DNA from: Aquimarina sp. MAR_2010_214
GTDB lineage: Bacteria > Bacteroidota > Bacteroidia > Flavobacteriales > Flavobacteriaceae
Length of the DNA: 64,000 nt
Reading direction: 5' to 3'
Assembly: GCF_002846555.1 (NCBI RefSeq)
Contig: NZ_PJMS01000001.1
Coordinates: 1,550,001 to 1,614,000 of the forward strand
Shown here: piece by piece, positions 1-9,233 of the stretch
How positions within the stretch are numbered: the first letter of the stretch is position 1
Layout of the letters: each line of letters opens with the position of its first letter
Program-made: the position numbers and the translations under genes
The notes under the pieces: model-generated
What the model saw: the letters and a program-made list of their open reading frames with translations, nothing else
Databases searched by the model: none
What the model was told of the DNA's origin: nothing

Positions 1-1760
1 ACCTGCTAGTCCTGTAATGGTTGGAGTTGGATCAGTATCATTAACACAAAATGAAGCAGCAGAGTAATTAAATGAAGCATCATCTATTGTATTAATAGTC
101 ACATTTACATTAGAACTATTCGGGCAAGTTCCAGCAGTTGTATAAGTAACGGTATATGTATTAGGAGTTGAAGCAGATACATCAATTGCTCCAGTACTTG
201 CACTAATGCTTAATCCTGCGGGGGTTGAAGAGAATGTTCCACCTGCTAGTCCTGTAATGGTTGGAGTTGGATCAGTATCATTAGTACAAAATGAAGCAGC
301 GGAGTAATTAAATGAAGCATCATCTAGTGCGTTAATGGTTACAGTTACATTAGAACTATTCGGGCAAGTTCCTGCCGTTGTATAAGTAACGGTATATGTA
401 TTAGGAGTTGAAGCAGATACATCAATTACTCCAGTACTTGCACTAATACTTAATCCTGCTGGGGTCGAAGAGAATGTTCCACCTGCTAGTCCTGTAATCG
501 TTGGAGTTGGATCGGTATCATTAGTACAAAAAGCAGCTGCAGAGTAGTTAAATGAAGCATCATCTATTGCATTAATGGTTACAGTTACATTAGAACTATT
601 CGGGCAAGTTCCTGCGGTTGTATAAGTAACGGTATATGTATTAGGAGTTGAAGCAGATACATCAATTACTCCAGTACTTGCACTAATACTTAATCCTGCA
701 GGGGTCGAAGAGAATGTTCCACCTGCTAGTCCTGTAATAGTTGGAGTTGGATCGGTATCATTAGTACAAAAAGCAGCTGCAGAGTAGTTAAATGAAGCAT
801 CATCTATTGCATTAATGGTTACAGTTACATTAGAACTATTCGGGCAAGTTCCAGCAGTTGTATAAGTAACGGTATATGTATTAGGAGTTGAAGCAGATAC
901 ATCAATTGCTCCAGTACTTGCACTAATGCTTAATCCTGCGGGGGTTGAAGAGAATGTTCCACCTGCTAGTCCTGTAATGGTTGGAGTTGGATCGGTATCA
1001 TTAGTACAAAATGAAGCAGCAGAGTAATTAAATGAAGCATCATCTATTGCATTAATGGTTACAGTTACATTAGAACTATTCGGGCAAGTTCCGGCGGTTG
1101 TATAAGTAACGGTATATGTATTAGGAGTTGAAGCAGATACATCAATTCCTCCAGTACTTGCACTAATACTTAATCCTGCTGGGGTCGAAGAGAATGTTCC
1201 ACCCGTTAGTCCTGTAATCGTTGGAGTTGGATCAGTATCATTAGCACAAAATGAAGCAGCAGAGTAATTAAATGAAGCATCATCTATTGTATTAATAGTC
1301 ACATTTACATTAGAACTATTTGAGCAAGCTCCTACAGTTGTATAAGTAACGGTATATGTGTTAGGAGTTGAGGTCGATACATCAATTGCTCCAGTACTTG
1401 CACTAATGCTTAATCCTGCTGGAGTCGAAGAGAATGTTCCACCTGTTACTCCTGTAATCGTTGGAGTTGGATCAGTATCATTAACACAAAATGAAGCAGC
1501 AGAGTAGTTAAATGAAGCATCATCTATTGTGTTAATAGTCACATTTACATTAGAACTATTCGGGCAAGTTCCGGCGGTTGTATAAGTAACGGTATATGTA
1601 TTAGGAGTTGAAGCAGATACATCAATTCCTCCAGTACTTGCACTAATGCTTAATCCTGCTGGGGTCGAAGAGAATGTTCCACCTGTTACTCCTGTAATCG
1701 TTGGAGTTGGATCAGTATCATTAACACAAAATGAGGCGGCAGAGTAGTTAAATGAAGCAT
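1..1760. repeat. 240-bp coding tandem repeat, about 7.3 copies
   Basis: The same 240-bp block recurs at exact spacing: the string acctgctagtcctgtaat or a close variant starts at 1, 241, 481, 721, 961, 1201, 1441 and 1681. Copies differ by only a few bases, and the period is 80 codons, so the frame is preserved. Near identity suggests recent expansion or gene conversion and makes copy number liable to assembly error. Confidence 0.95.
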
Positions 1761-2808
1761 TTTCCAGATTAGTGACATTCACTGTGACGCTTCCACAAGA
1801 ACCGGGTGTTACACAGCCACCTTCGCCTCGTACATAATAAGTAGTAGAAGGTGAAGAAGGGGTTACTGCAATAGTAGATGAAGCAGTTGTAGCTACTTGT
1901 GTTCCTCCACAAGAACCGGTATATACTACCCATTGTGTTGCATCATTTAAAGAACCAGTGATGGTTAAGGTAGCATTGTTGCCATTACATATTGTTGATG
2001 GAGTGTACGTTACGGTTGGAACATCTGGATCGGTACAAGCTACCACACATGTCACAGAAGGAGAATATGCACTTGTAGATATATCGAATCGGGTGTCGTT
2101 GTCTTTAGACCAATTGGATTGATCATTAATAGCGGTTCTTAACGCTGTTGAAGTACCTGTTAAGGTGCCTGTATATTTAGCATTATCTTGCTCAGTTCCT
2201 ATAGAAGGGAATAAGGATACACAATCTACGCCGTTTGTTAACCCTGCGGGTAGTGCAGATCTTGCAGTTCCAAGAGCTGCAACAGTTGGGTCATTCCAGA
2301 GTGTTATAGCATCAAGAGCGAATGGTGTTCCGTTACCATCATCTCCATTAACCCCTGTTATAAAAGTGGGTGTTGTCGAAGGCTCAGCACTTGCTGCCTG
2401 ATACACCAATACCTGATCACCCCCTGTAAGAGACCAATTAGACCCACTAGCCAAAGAAATACTAGCTCCTGGTACGCTAGAACCAATCGTAAATGAATTT
2501 GCCGAAGTTTCGTTAATATGAACGACTGTTCCACAAGGTAATCCACCAGAGGGAGCAGTATATTGAATGTGCCCTTCGCTGGTTCCTGCCCAGCTCCCTG
2601 CTGCTACAGTATTCCATCCTTCTTCTGTGAAGAAAATAACTTCGCTTCCAGAAATATCGGTTAAGGCTATAAACGTAAAATCATCACTAGTTCCAGTACC
2701 GCTATCGGTATTGTAGCCTATAATTGCGATATCTCCGGGATTTAATTGTGCAAAAGAAATGACACTTGAAAAAAGTAATAAAATACTTAAAATCGTAGTT
2801 TTTTTCAT
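1..2808 (-). CDS. Large secreted tandem-repeat protein, C-terminus beyond window
   Basis: The minus frame is open for 936 codons from the ATG at 2808 to the window edge, so the protein is partial. It begins with a signal peptide (MKKTTILSILLLFSSVISFA). Residues about 22-260 form a non-repeated domain starting LNPGDIAIIGYNTD, a type often seen at the head of flavobacterial surface proteins. A cysteine-containing Ig/PKD-like segment follows, then repeats of 80 residues, each with ASFNYSAASFC, NDTDPTPTITG and TAGTCPNSS. The two cysteines per repeat could form a disulfide. I infer an exported, probably T9SS-sorted, adhesin-like protein; the sorting domain is not visible. It is the last gene of a minus-strand unit, 22 bp after its upstream neighbour. 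Confidence 0.8.
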   Translation of the reverse strand, partial: MKKTTILSILLLFSSVISFAQLNPGDIAIIGYNTDSGTGTSDDFTFIALTDISGSEVIFFTEEGWNTVAAGSWAGTSEGHIQYTAPSGGLPCGTVVHINETSANSFTIGSSVPGASISLASGSNWSLTGGDQVLVYQAASAEPSTTPTFITGVNGDDGNGTPFALDAITLWNDPTVAALGTARSALPAGLTNGVDCVSLFPSIGTEQDNAKYTGTLTGTSTALRTAINDQSNWSKDNDTRFDISTSAYSPSVTCVVACTDPDVPTVTYTPSTICNGNNATLTITGSLNDATQWVVYTGSCGGTQVATTASSTIAVTPSSPSTTYYVRGEGGCVTPGSCGSVTVNVTNLENASFNYSAASFCVNDTDPTPTITGVTGGTFSSTPAGLSISASTGGIDVSASTPNTYTVTYTTAGTCPNSSNVNVTINTIDDASFNYSAASFCVNDTDPTPTITGVTGGTFSSTPAGLSISASTGAIDVSTSTPNTYTVTYTTVGACSNSSNVNVTINTIDDASFNYSAASFCANDTDPTPTITGLTGGTFSSTPAGLSISASTGGIDVSASTPNTYTVTYTTAGTCPNSSNVTVTINAIDDASFNYSAASFCTNDTDPTPTITGLAGGTFSSTPAGLSISASTGAIDVSASTPNTYTVTYTTAGTCPNSSNVTVTINAIDDASFNYSAAAFCTNDTDPTPTITGLAGGTFSSTPAGLSISASTGVIDVSASTPNTYTVTYTTAGTCPNSSNVTVTINAIDDASFNYSAAAFCTNDTDPTPTITGLAGGTFSSTPAGLSISASTGVIDVSASTPNTYTVTYTTAGTCPNSSNVTVTINALDDASFNYSAASFCTNDTDPTPTITGLAGGTFSSTPAGLSISASTGAIDVSASTPNTYTVTYTTAGTCPNSSNVNVTINTIDDASFNYSAASFCVNDTDPTPTITGLAG

Positions 2809-2830
2809 AAGTTAAGGTTTGTAGTTTGCA

Positions 2831-3952
2831 TTAGTGACAGAGGTAGGTGTTAAACCACCCTTGATTATTTTCTTTTCCTGTTAAAGAATTAAGAGGATTT
2901 TTATTTAAGTTTTTAAAAATTTGCCTTTTCCAGAAAGAACCTTCTGTAAAGGTGTTCTCCCAAATATGATGGTTAAAATTAGTAGTGTTAAAATCATTGT
3001 TAAAATTGATTATTCCTCTTGGGCCTCCAATAGATATGTTTTGAATTGCTGTACTAAGGTTGTTCTGATCTTGAATCAAAGCTGATTTGATAACAAGTCC
3101 ATTTTCATAACCTAGCAATGCAAAAACATCAGGCTTTTTTCTAAATTGTTTTTGATGCATTTCTGCAAACGAAATATTAGTATCGTTATCCAGTTCGGGA
3201 TACCAGCTCGATATTGTTTTTATTTGGTTAAATACATCTGGAAACTCATTTATCAGAGCATCTTCTGCTGAAAAAGGCAGTGTATATAATGGATGTTTCT
3301 TATGTAATTTGTTTTGACTTAAGTAAGAAGCGTGTTCTTTGGCAAATATTCCGTTATGAAAAGCTACTATTGCATCGGGTTTTGTTTCGTTAAAATAGAG
3401 ATCCATTAATTCACTTTCATTTTCTCGAGGATGTAAAGGAGTGATAAAATGTCCTGCAAAAGAAGCATGTTCTTCTTGAGTAATAATATCATCTAGTGCT
3501 TCGATAAAGCCATACCCAGCCTCATAGTAGCAAGTAGAAGTTGCTACCTTATATTTTTTATGCTCCAAAAGATAATGCACTAACTTATGAAGCGAATCAT
3601 AGAGCCCTAAAGAATTTTGAAAAACTCCATTAGGTAATTTTATGGGGCGTTTAGAACCAAAATTGGCGGCAAGTAGTGTTTCTTGATTGTTAAATGTAAA
3701 ATCTGAAAGTTCTTTAAATCCAGTATGACCTATAATACCAGTTGTTATTTTAACGTTTTCTTGATAACATAATTTTTGAAAACTATTGATAAGTTGTTTT
3801 TGATCCGACCCAAATCCGATACTCTCTATGACTAACTCAGTCTCAATTCCTTCTATAGCCAATCTCATTCCATTCAAGAAAGATTTTCCCATTGTTGGAT
3901 ATGCATTAGATTGAGGGATTAATACACCAATTTTATGTTTTGAACCAATCAT
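2831..3952 (-). CDS. Type I periplasmic-binding-fold protein without signal peptide
   Basis: The 373-aa product opens with KIGVLIPQSNAYP and continues with GIIGHTGF, an AANFGSKRP segment and KPDAIVAFHNG, the pattern of the branched-chain amino acid receptor fold (Peripla_BP_6, type I periplasmic binding proteins). No signal peptide, lipobox or membrane segment is visible, so it is probably cytoplasmic or exported by an unusual route. No ABC permease or ATPase lies nearby, so a transport role is doubtful. It sits 49 bp after the collar gene and 22 bp before the repeat-protein gene, which suggests one transcript. The fold call is moderately sure; ligand and function are unknown. Confidence 0.65.
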   Translation of the reverse strand: MIGSKHKIGVLIPQSNAYPTMGKSFLNGMRLAIEGIETELVIESIGFGSDQKQLINSFQKLCYQENVKITTGIIGHTGFKELSDFTFNNQETLLAANFGSKRPIKLPNGVFQNSLGLYDSLHKLVHYLLEHKKYKVATSTCYYEAGYGFIEALDDIITQEEHASFAGHFITPLHPRENESELMDLYFNETKPDAIVAFHNGIFAKEHASYLSQNKLHKKHPLYTLPFSAEDALINEFPDVFNQIKTISSWYPELDNDTNISFAEMHQKQFRKKPDVFALLGYENGLVIKSALIQDQNNLSTAIQNISIGGPRGIINFNNDFNTTNFNHHIWENTFTEGSFWKRQIFKNLNKNPLNSLTGKENNQGWFNTYLCH

Positions 3953-4001
3953 TATAAAAATTTATTAGAAAATTAGAGGGAGGTGAACCCCTCTAATTAT
4001 T

Positions 4002-4568
4002 TTAGTTTCTTGAAGGGAATATCCCTTGCATAGCAATACAAACATTAATACCAAGAAATGGGTTTCTGTTTTCGAATGGTTGACTTCCACCTGTTGGATT
4101 GGTAGTGCCAGAAATAGATACTCCTCCGAGTTTATCTCCAGCTGTTGGGTTTTCTCGAAATACTTCTGGCATATTACCGGCTGTTCCAAGCGCATTAGCA
4201 CCTGCATCAGTTTCATTTGTAGCATCGGTATTGTCTGTTGTGTAAACACTAACATTAGCAACGCCATTGGTTAATGAGTGAGAGTGATTAGGCATATTTA
4301 ACTGGTTTAAATAGATTTGTTCTATTCCTCCTCGTTCTCCCCATGAAATGGTTGATAATCCAGGCCCATGACCAATATGAACAATACTTCTACCTCTTAA
4401 ATCAGGTAATCCAAAGGATGTTCTACCATCACCACCAAACGTAGTTCCTAACAATGAAAAAAGTGCAGAGTATTGTGAGATAGCTAATAGTTGCCCATCA
4501 CATTTATTCCAGCCTCTGGGTGCGAAATTGAATCCAAAAGGTTGGATTTGTCCTAAAAATGGTTCCAT
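4002..4568 (-). CDS. Phage tail collar / microcystin-dependent-like protein
   Basis: The 188-aa protein starts MEPFLGQIQPFGFNFAPRGW, followed by CDGQLLAISQYSALFSLLGT and FGLPDLRGRSIVH. This is the signature of the tail collar domain family (PF07484; MdpB-type proteins), found in phage tail fibres and in many bacterial genes of unknown role. The second half (NMPNHSHSL, then Asn/Thr/Gly-rich) is typical of the family, and the end (NPFLGINVCIAMQGIFPSR) is canonical. No other phage genes are present, so this is a stand-alone bacterial version. The gaps to its neighbours are about 45-50 bp. Confidence 0.85.
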   Translation of the reverse strand: MEPFLGQIQPFGFNFAPRGWNKCDGQLLAISQYSALFSLLGTTFGGDGRTSFGLPDLRGRSIVHIGHGPGLSTISWGERGGIEQIYLNQLNMPNHSHSLTNGVANVSVYTTDNTDATNETDAGANALGTAGNMPEVFRENPTAGDKLGGVSISGTTNPTGGSQPFENRNPFLGINVCIAMQGIFPSRN

Positions 4569-4613
4569 AATAAATTTTGGTTTTAAGATTAATAGTTGTT
4601 TTAATGTTTTTCT

Positions 4614-5582
4614 TTATGTTGCAATAAGGGGTTCTGCTTTTATACTGGTTGTAAAATGTTGGTTTTGTTTTACTCCTAAATGAAAATATTTTTGACCTGT
4701 TAATACACCTGCATCCGAATGAATAATGTTTACTCTTAGTAATTTTTTATCCTTACAGTATACAAATAACCCTTCTTGTGGATGGATATGCACAATTTCA
4801 CCTGGAGTCTTGTCGGTTAGAGTGTCTGGGCAATCTGAAGGAGAAACTTCTATTATTTGTACAGGAGAGCCTTGATAATATGTTGTTGCACCGCCATATT
4901 TAGGATTACAAGCATTTACTAGGTTTTCAATTTCATCTGCTGTTTGCTCCTCCCAATTGATAGTTAACTCTTCGGGATTGGGGTGTTTATTATAGATGCA
5001 TTGGCTTTCGATAGATTGAGTTTTGTAGTTTTCAGGATTTTGGATTAGGTGCAAAGCTTTTTCTGCTAATTGCTCGAGCATAAAACTCATTTTAGAATTT
5101 ACCATTCCCGATGTTTCACCTGGTATAATAGGAACCACTTGTTCTATAAGGATTTTTCCTGTGTCCCATTCTTCATCCATTTGATATATAGTAATAGCGG
5201 TATTTTTTTCTCCATTTTTTATTGACCAGAATAGAGGGTCTGGCCCTCGATTTTCGGGTAGCTTTCCAAAATGAATATTTAAAAAACCATGTTTGGGAAT
5301 ATGTAATACCTCTTTTGGGATTTTTAATGAAAAACTACAGACTAAGACTAAATCAGGAGATTTATCGAGTAACCAATCTTTAAATTGGCTTGAAATGTTT
5401 TTATTATTAATAACAAAAGTCTCTATCTCTTGTTGTTTAATCAAACTTAGAGAGTCTTGATTTGATTGTTGAATTGTTTTTTCTTGCATGCAGACAGCTT
5501 GCAAGTGGTTGTTTTGATGTAAATATTGATATAGCGATATGCTAGTTGGAAAACTCCCTATAAGTATAATTTTCATGCTCAT
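4614..5582 (-). CDS. Formyltransferase-family protein (Fmt-like fold)
   Basis: The 322-aa protein has an N-terminal Rossmann-like start (KIILIGSFPTSISLY) and the formyltransferase core: LNIHFGKLPENRGPDPLFW corresponds to the NxHxSLLPxxRG motif of methionyl-tRNA formyltransferase, and MDEEWDTG supplies the catalytic Asp. The Asn, His and Asp of the active site are therefore all retained. A C-terminal region of about 100 residues resembles the Fmt C-terminal domain. The usual SLLP is changed to GKLP and the setting is accessory, so a substrate other than Met-tRNA (an amino-sugar or peptide amine) is likely. It is the first gene of the collar/binding-protein/repeat-protein unit. An alternative start is the Met at 5576. 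Confidence 0.75.
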   Translation of the reverse strand: MSMKIILIGSFPTSISLYQYLHQNNHLQAVCMQEKTIQQSNQDSLSLIKQQEIETFVINNKNISSQFKDWLLDKSPDLVLVCSFSLKIPKEVLHIPKHGFLNIHFGKLPENRGPDPLFWSIKNGEKNTAITIYQMDEEWDTGKILIEQVVPIIPGETSGMVNSKMSFMLEQLAEKALHLIQNPENYKTQSIESQCIYNKHPNPEELTINWEEQTADEIENLVNACNPKYGGATTYYQGSPVQIIEVSPSDCPDTLTDKTPGEIVHIHPQEGLFVYCKDKKLLRVNIIHSDAGVLTGQKYFHLGVKQNQHFTTSIKAEPLIAT

Positions 5583-6192
5583 AAATTAAACCGGTTTGAT
5601 ATTGGTTTACTTGTAAATGACAATAGCAGCCTTTTTAACTTCATTTCTTTTTTATAGAAAACAGAAGTTAGAAACTAGTCAATACATATAATTACTTGAT
5701 TTTGACAGATATGTTAGCTTAAAATAGCCTGGGAATGATTGCTTAAAATTTGCAATATGTGGGGTAATTCGTAATGCTTTTAGATAAACTTCTTTATTAT
5801 AAAGTTTATTGAGGGGGTAATTAATGTGAATATTTGCAAATTAGAATACCCGAGTATAAGTTTTGTATACCAAGATATTGGATGCAATAATTACTGAAGG
5901 AAACATTTGTATGATGGTAGAATCCGTACCATTGATTAGAAAATCAATTATATCTTAAATTTAGTTAAAAAATAGTAACAAATCCTAATTTTAAACTGTT
6001 TTTTAACCTGTACGTTATACTCAATGTGGTTGTTGCACAACTCACAAAAATACTAAAAGAACTATAATTTTTGTAATCATAAAATCGTATTCAATTGATT
6101 TACAGTGTTTTTTGTTTTGTAATCATTAAAAAAACATTGATTTATTCAAAAATACGAGTTGTGTAACGGTTACCAATGTTAGATAATTATAC
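5583..6192. other. Gene-free AT-rich stretch
   Basis: No convincing ORF is seen in these 610 bases. The GGGGTAATT string occurs twice (near 5760 and 5815), which could be a binding motif. The stretch must hold the promoter of the minus-strand formyltransferase unit, but I find no clear TTG/TAnnTTTG pair. Confidence 0.5.
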
Positions 6193-6630
6193 TTATTTCA
6201 AATACATACATTTTTTATCGTAATCAATAACTGCTTTTCCTCTTTTAAGAATATCAGCTCCGATAATACCGTCTACAGGCTCAGCATGATGTGCTATTAG
6301 TGCTGCATTTACATGATTAAGATCAAATAAAACAAGGGATATTCTTTTTCTAGACCATTTTCCAATTTGCATAGTGTTTTTTTGTGAAAGTTGCGTAAGC
6401 ATATCGGTAGCTCCAGCTCCGGCAGCTTTGACATCGCTGTCTTGAGCAAAAAGAGAAAATTTATCCACTGCTTCAAAGCCTACACAAGAGTTAGAAGCGC
6501 CGGTATCAACAATAAAATTACCTTCTACACCATTTAATACTGCTCTAACTTCAAAATGATTTGTCTTTGTAAAAACTAATTTAATTCTATAATATTCTTT
6601 TTGGTTTAAAAATTTTCGAAGTGTACTCAT
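6193..6630 (-). CDS. Retropepsin-like aspartic protease
   Basis: The 145-aa protein carries NFIVDTGASNSCVG, the D-T-G-A active-site motif of clan AA (retropepsin-like) proteases, and a later VDGIIGADIL that matches the second conserved ILG/GxDxL element of the family. Such single-domain enzymes work as homodimers. It has no signal peptide and is probably cytoplasmic. Its ATG overlaps the stop of the CHAT gene by 4 bp (6627-6630), so the two are almost certainly translationally coupled. Substrate is unknown; the coupling to a second protease of another clan is the notable point. Confidence 0.85.
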   Translation of the reverse strand: MSTLRKFLNQKEYYRIKLVFTKTNHFEVRAVLNGVEGNFIVDTGASNSCVGFEAVDKFSLFAQDSDVKAAGAGATDMLTQLSQKNTMQIGKWSRKRISLVLFDLNHVNAALIAHHAEPVDGIIGADILKRGKAVIDYDKKCMYLK

Positions 6631-9233
6631 TTTTTATTTTGAAGAAACTTGGGTAAAAGTAGTATAATTAAAATAAATAAAACAATACCTATTCTATACC
6701 AAAGGTAGTTTAGAGAATAAGAATGTTCAACCTCACCATAATATACAAATGCGGCCCAATAATAAGGTGATTTTTGAGCATTAGAGATGTTTTCAGCATC
6801 CAGATAATCTAGTTTGGCGCGATGTATTGCTCTTGCTTTGGGAATTGAATGATTAAGATTTTTGTAAAAGTTTTTCATTACTGTAGCAGTGGTTTTGTCA
6901 TTTACTTTCCATAGTGAAAAAAGTATATTTTCTACTCCAGCATAATGAAACCCTCTACCTATGCTTATAGGACCTTCGCCTTTTGCTAGTCTACCAACAC
7001 CAGTTTCGCAAGCGCTTAAGACTACCAGATCGGCATTAAGTTGTGTCCCGTATAGTTGATTAACCAGAATGTTCTGATCCCTAAATTGTATAGAGGCAGG
7101 TCTGGAAAAGTTTCCGGATTCTGCATGCGTAGACAAATGAATGATATCATGTTTTTTTGCTAATTCTGTAAACCGTTGATAGGTAGCTTGTTCTTTTTCT
7201 ATAAAATCACCATTAAAATAACGCTGTATAGATTTGCTTTCGTTTTTTGAAAATGAAAGTTCTGTCTCTGTGTTTTCAAAAACAGGAAATACCCCCAAGA
7301 CAGTTTTTTTCTGAATGTTTTTAGGATTAGATCTCAAATATTTACTAGCCGAAATTTCATAACTTACTTCAGTAGATCTTAATAAAAAAGACATTTCCTT
7401 AAAATTCATAGAACTAGTTTCTTCTAGAAGTAAGGTTTCAAAAGGAATAAAATAGAGAAGACCATCGGGTATAATTAATAACCTTTTGGATTGCCTGGGG
7501 ATTTTTAATACATTAAAAAGTTCGGCAGCTTTTTTTGTGAATTTGGTAATGTCACGGGTAATGATCGAAGCATTGTCGAAATAATGAACATATTTTTTGA
7601 TTATGCTTTTGAAATACTCAGGATTTTCTATTTTTTTGATCTCAAAAGAATCTTGGGTGATTACAAATTGATATATGTTTCGATTTCCATAAAAATATTC
7701 AATCAAAGTAGTGTGATCTTTTTTTAATTTTTTCTGAAGAGTAGGAATAGAAATGTTGTTTTGATACCGAAGTAGTTTGGGGTATGCGTAATGAAGTTTT
7801 TTGAGCATCCCTTTAAGGGCAATAGATGTAGTGTCGTGAGCTGTAGTCCATTTTTGAATTTGAGCGATATTGGCGCCTTCTCCTTTTAATTTTTCTTTTA
7901 AAATTAGGGTCTCATAAGAGACTAATTTTGAATTAAGACGATTTTTATTTGAGACCAAAGAATCATTTTTATATTGAGATAATAGTTTTTTGGATATCAA
8001 AGCTTCATTTACAAAAGGGGCTTTAGAACGTTCGGCTGCTTGAAACGCTTGTATACCATATTTTTTGTCTTTTTTGTCTTTGTAAATGGTAAAAAGAAGA
8101 TCGATATAGGTCTCTGTTCTGTTCCTGTTTTGACCGTGTTGAATAATCCGGGTATCTTGAAGGGGATATAAAATATTAAGTTTTGAGTTCACATCAAAGG
8201 CTAAATCAAAAGCAGCTATCGCTAGAAGAGGATTTTTAGTTTCTTGATAAATATAGACATGAATGTCTAAAGCTTTTAGCAGAAGTCTATCTGCAATAAG
8301 GTGTTCTTTTGATGGTAAATCAGTATTTGCTGAATATCCTGGTAGGAGAGAGGTGTATATTTCTTTCAGGTTTTTTTGAACCTCTCCAAACTCTGATTTG
8401 GATAATAAAATATCAATATACGCCAATTGCCATTTGATCGTAGTTCTGGCCGATGTGTTTTTGTTTTTGAGTAATTGAGATCTGGCTTGTAAAATGTAAT
8501 CCTGAGCATTTTGGAATTCTTTTCTTTCTAAAGCAGTAGCGGCAAGAATCTGATAAGCGTTTATTTGATTAGCATCTATAGCGATTACTTTATTTGCAAT
8601 TTTTTTTGCTTTGTCATAATTACCAGAATCCAGATAGTTGGTAGCTGTGTTTGTTAATAAATTGGTGTTGTCAGGATCAATGTCCAAGCCTTGTTTAAGT
8701 ATTTTAAGTGCTTTTGGGTAATTTCCTTGATTGTGATATGCTATTGACAGATTGGTAATTCCTGAAATAATTTTTGAAGTATTCTCAGATTGTTCAGCCA
8801 GATATAGATAATTTTTTATGGTGGTTTCAGCTTTGGGTAAATCTCCAATTTCTATATAGATATTGCCAAGAGGTTGCAGACAGTTTTCGATTATATCATA
8901 GTCGGTTAATTCTTTTTCATAATATGTTTTCCAGGCAGTCTCATAATATAAAATAGCCGTTGGTTTATGGTTAAACTGATTGTGATAATAGCCTAGATTA
9001 CAGTTTACAATCACCCAGGCCAACTGATCTGCTTTTGTATGAAGCTGATTTTTTTTTGAAGCAATCATTTTACTTAACCGTAGCGCTCCAGAATTTGAAG
9101 GTTTTTGCGCAAAATAATCTAATTGATTATATAAAAATTCCGAGGTTTTTGTTCTTTGTTGTGCCTGCACTGTTGTATTACCTAACCACAGAGCAGCGAT
9201 ACATACCAATGTTCTAAAACTTCCAAATTCCAT
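6627..9233 (-). CDS. TPR-CHAT caspase-like protease with C-terminal membrane anchor
   Basis: From the Met at 9233 the product begins with a signal peptide (MEFGSFRTLVCIAALWLG...VQAQ); an in-frame Met at 9275 would bury it, so I chose 9233. TPR units cover roughly residues 70-420 (for example YHNQGNYPKALKILKQGLDI). A CHAT domain follows: HLSTHAES (catalytic His near 700) and LVVLSACETG (catalytic Cys near 740) with the typical GRGFHYAGV and FSLWKVND. A hydrophobic segment near the end (YRIGIVLFILIILLLP) would anchor it. I infer a TPR-CHAT body outside the cytoplasm. CHAT proteases are caspase relatives known in separase-like, gasdermin-activating and CRISPR-linked systems. Overlaps its upstream neighbour by 20 bp. 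Confidence 0.88.
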   Translation of the reverse strand: MEFGSFRTLVCIAALWLGNTTVQAQQRTKTSEFLYNQLDYFAQKPSNSGALRLSKMIASKKNQLHTKADQLAWVIVNCNLGYYHNQFNHKPTAILYYETAWKTYYEKELTDYDIIENCLQPLGNIYIEIGDLPKAETTIKNYLYLAEQSENTSKIISGITNLSIAYHNQGNYPKALKILKQGLDIDPDNTNLLTNTATNYLDSGNYDKAKKIANKVIAIDANQINAYQILAATALERKEFQNAQDYILQARSQLLKNKNTSARTTIKWQLAYIDILLSKSEFGEVQKNLKEIYTSLLPGYSANTDLPSKEHLIADRLLLKALDIHVYIYQETKNPLLAIAAFDLAFDVNSKLNILYPLQDTRIIQHGQNRNRTETYIDLLFTIYKDKKDKKYGIQAFQAAERSKAPFVNEALISKKLLSQYKNDSLVSNKNRLNSKLVSYETLILKEKLKGEGANIAQIQKWTTAHDTTSIALKGMLKKLHYAYPKLLRYQNNISIPTLQKKLKKDHTTLIEYFYGNRNIYQFVITQDSFEIKKIENPEYFKSIIKKYVHYFDNASIITRDITKFTKKAAELFNVLKIPRQSKRLLIIPDGLLYFIPFETLLLEETSSMNFKEMSFLLRSTEVSYEISASKYLRSNPKNIQKKTVLGVFPVFENTETELSFSKNESKSIQRYFNGDFIEKEQATYQRFTELAKKHDIIHLSTHAESGNFSRPASIQFRDQNILVNQLYGTQLNADLVVLSACETGVGRLAKGEGPISIGRGFHYAGVENILFSLWKVNDKTTATVMKNFYKNLNHSIPKARAIHRAKLDYLDAENISNAQKSPYYWAAFVYYGEVEHSYSLNYLWYRIGIVLFILIILLLPKFLQNKK

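Noticed and set aside
1..1760. Regular 240-bp repeats as a CRISPR or satellite array
   Set aside because: The unit encodes 80 in-frame residues with no unique spacers; it is a coding repeat.
4026..4274. Plus-strand frame opposite the tail-collar gene
   Set aside because: Reverse-strand shadow of a well-supported gene; same for the overlapping minus frame at 3965-4267.
4002..4568. Tail-collar gene as evidence of a prophage
   Set aside because: No capsid, terminase, portal, lysin or integrase genes nearby; MdpB-type collar genes occur alone in bacteria.
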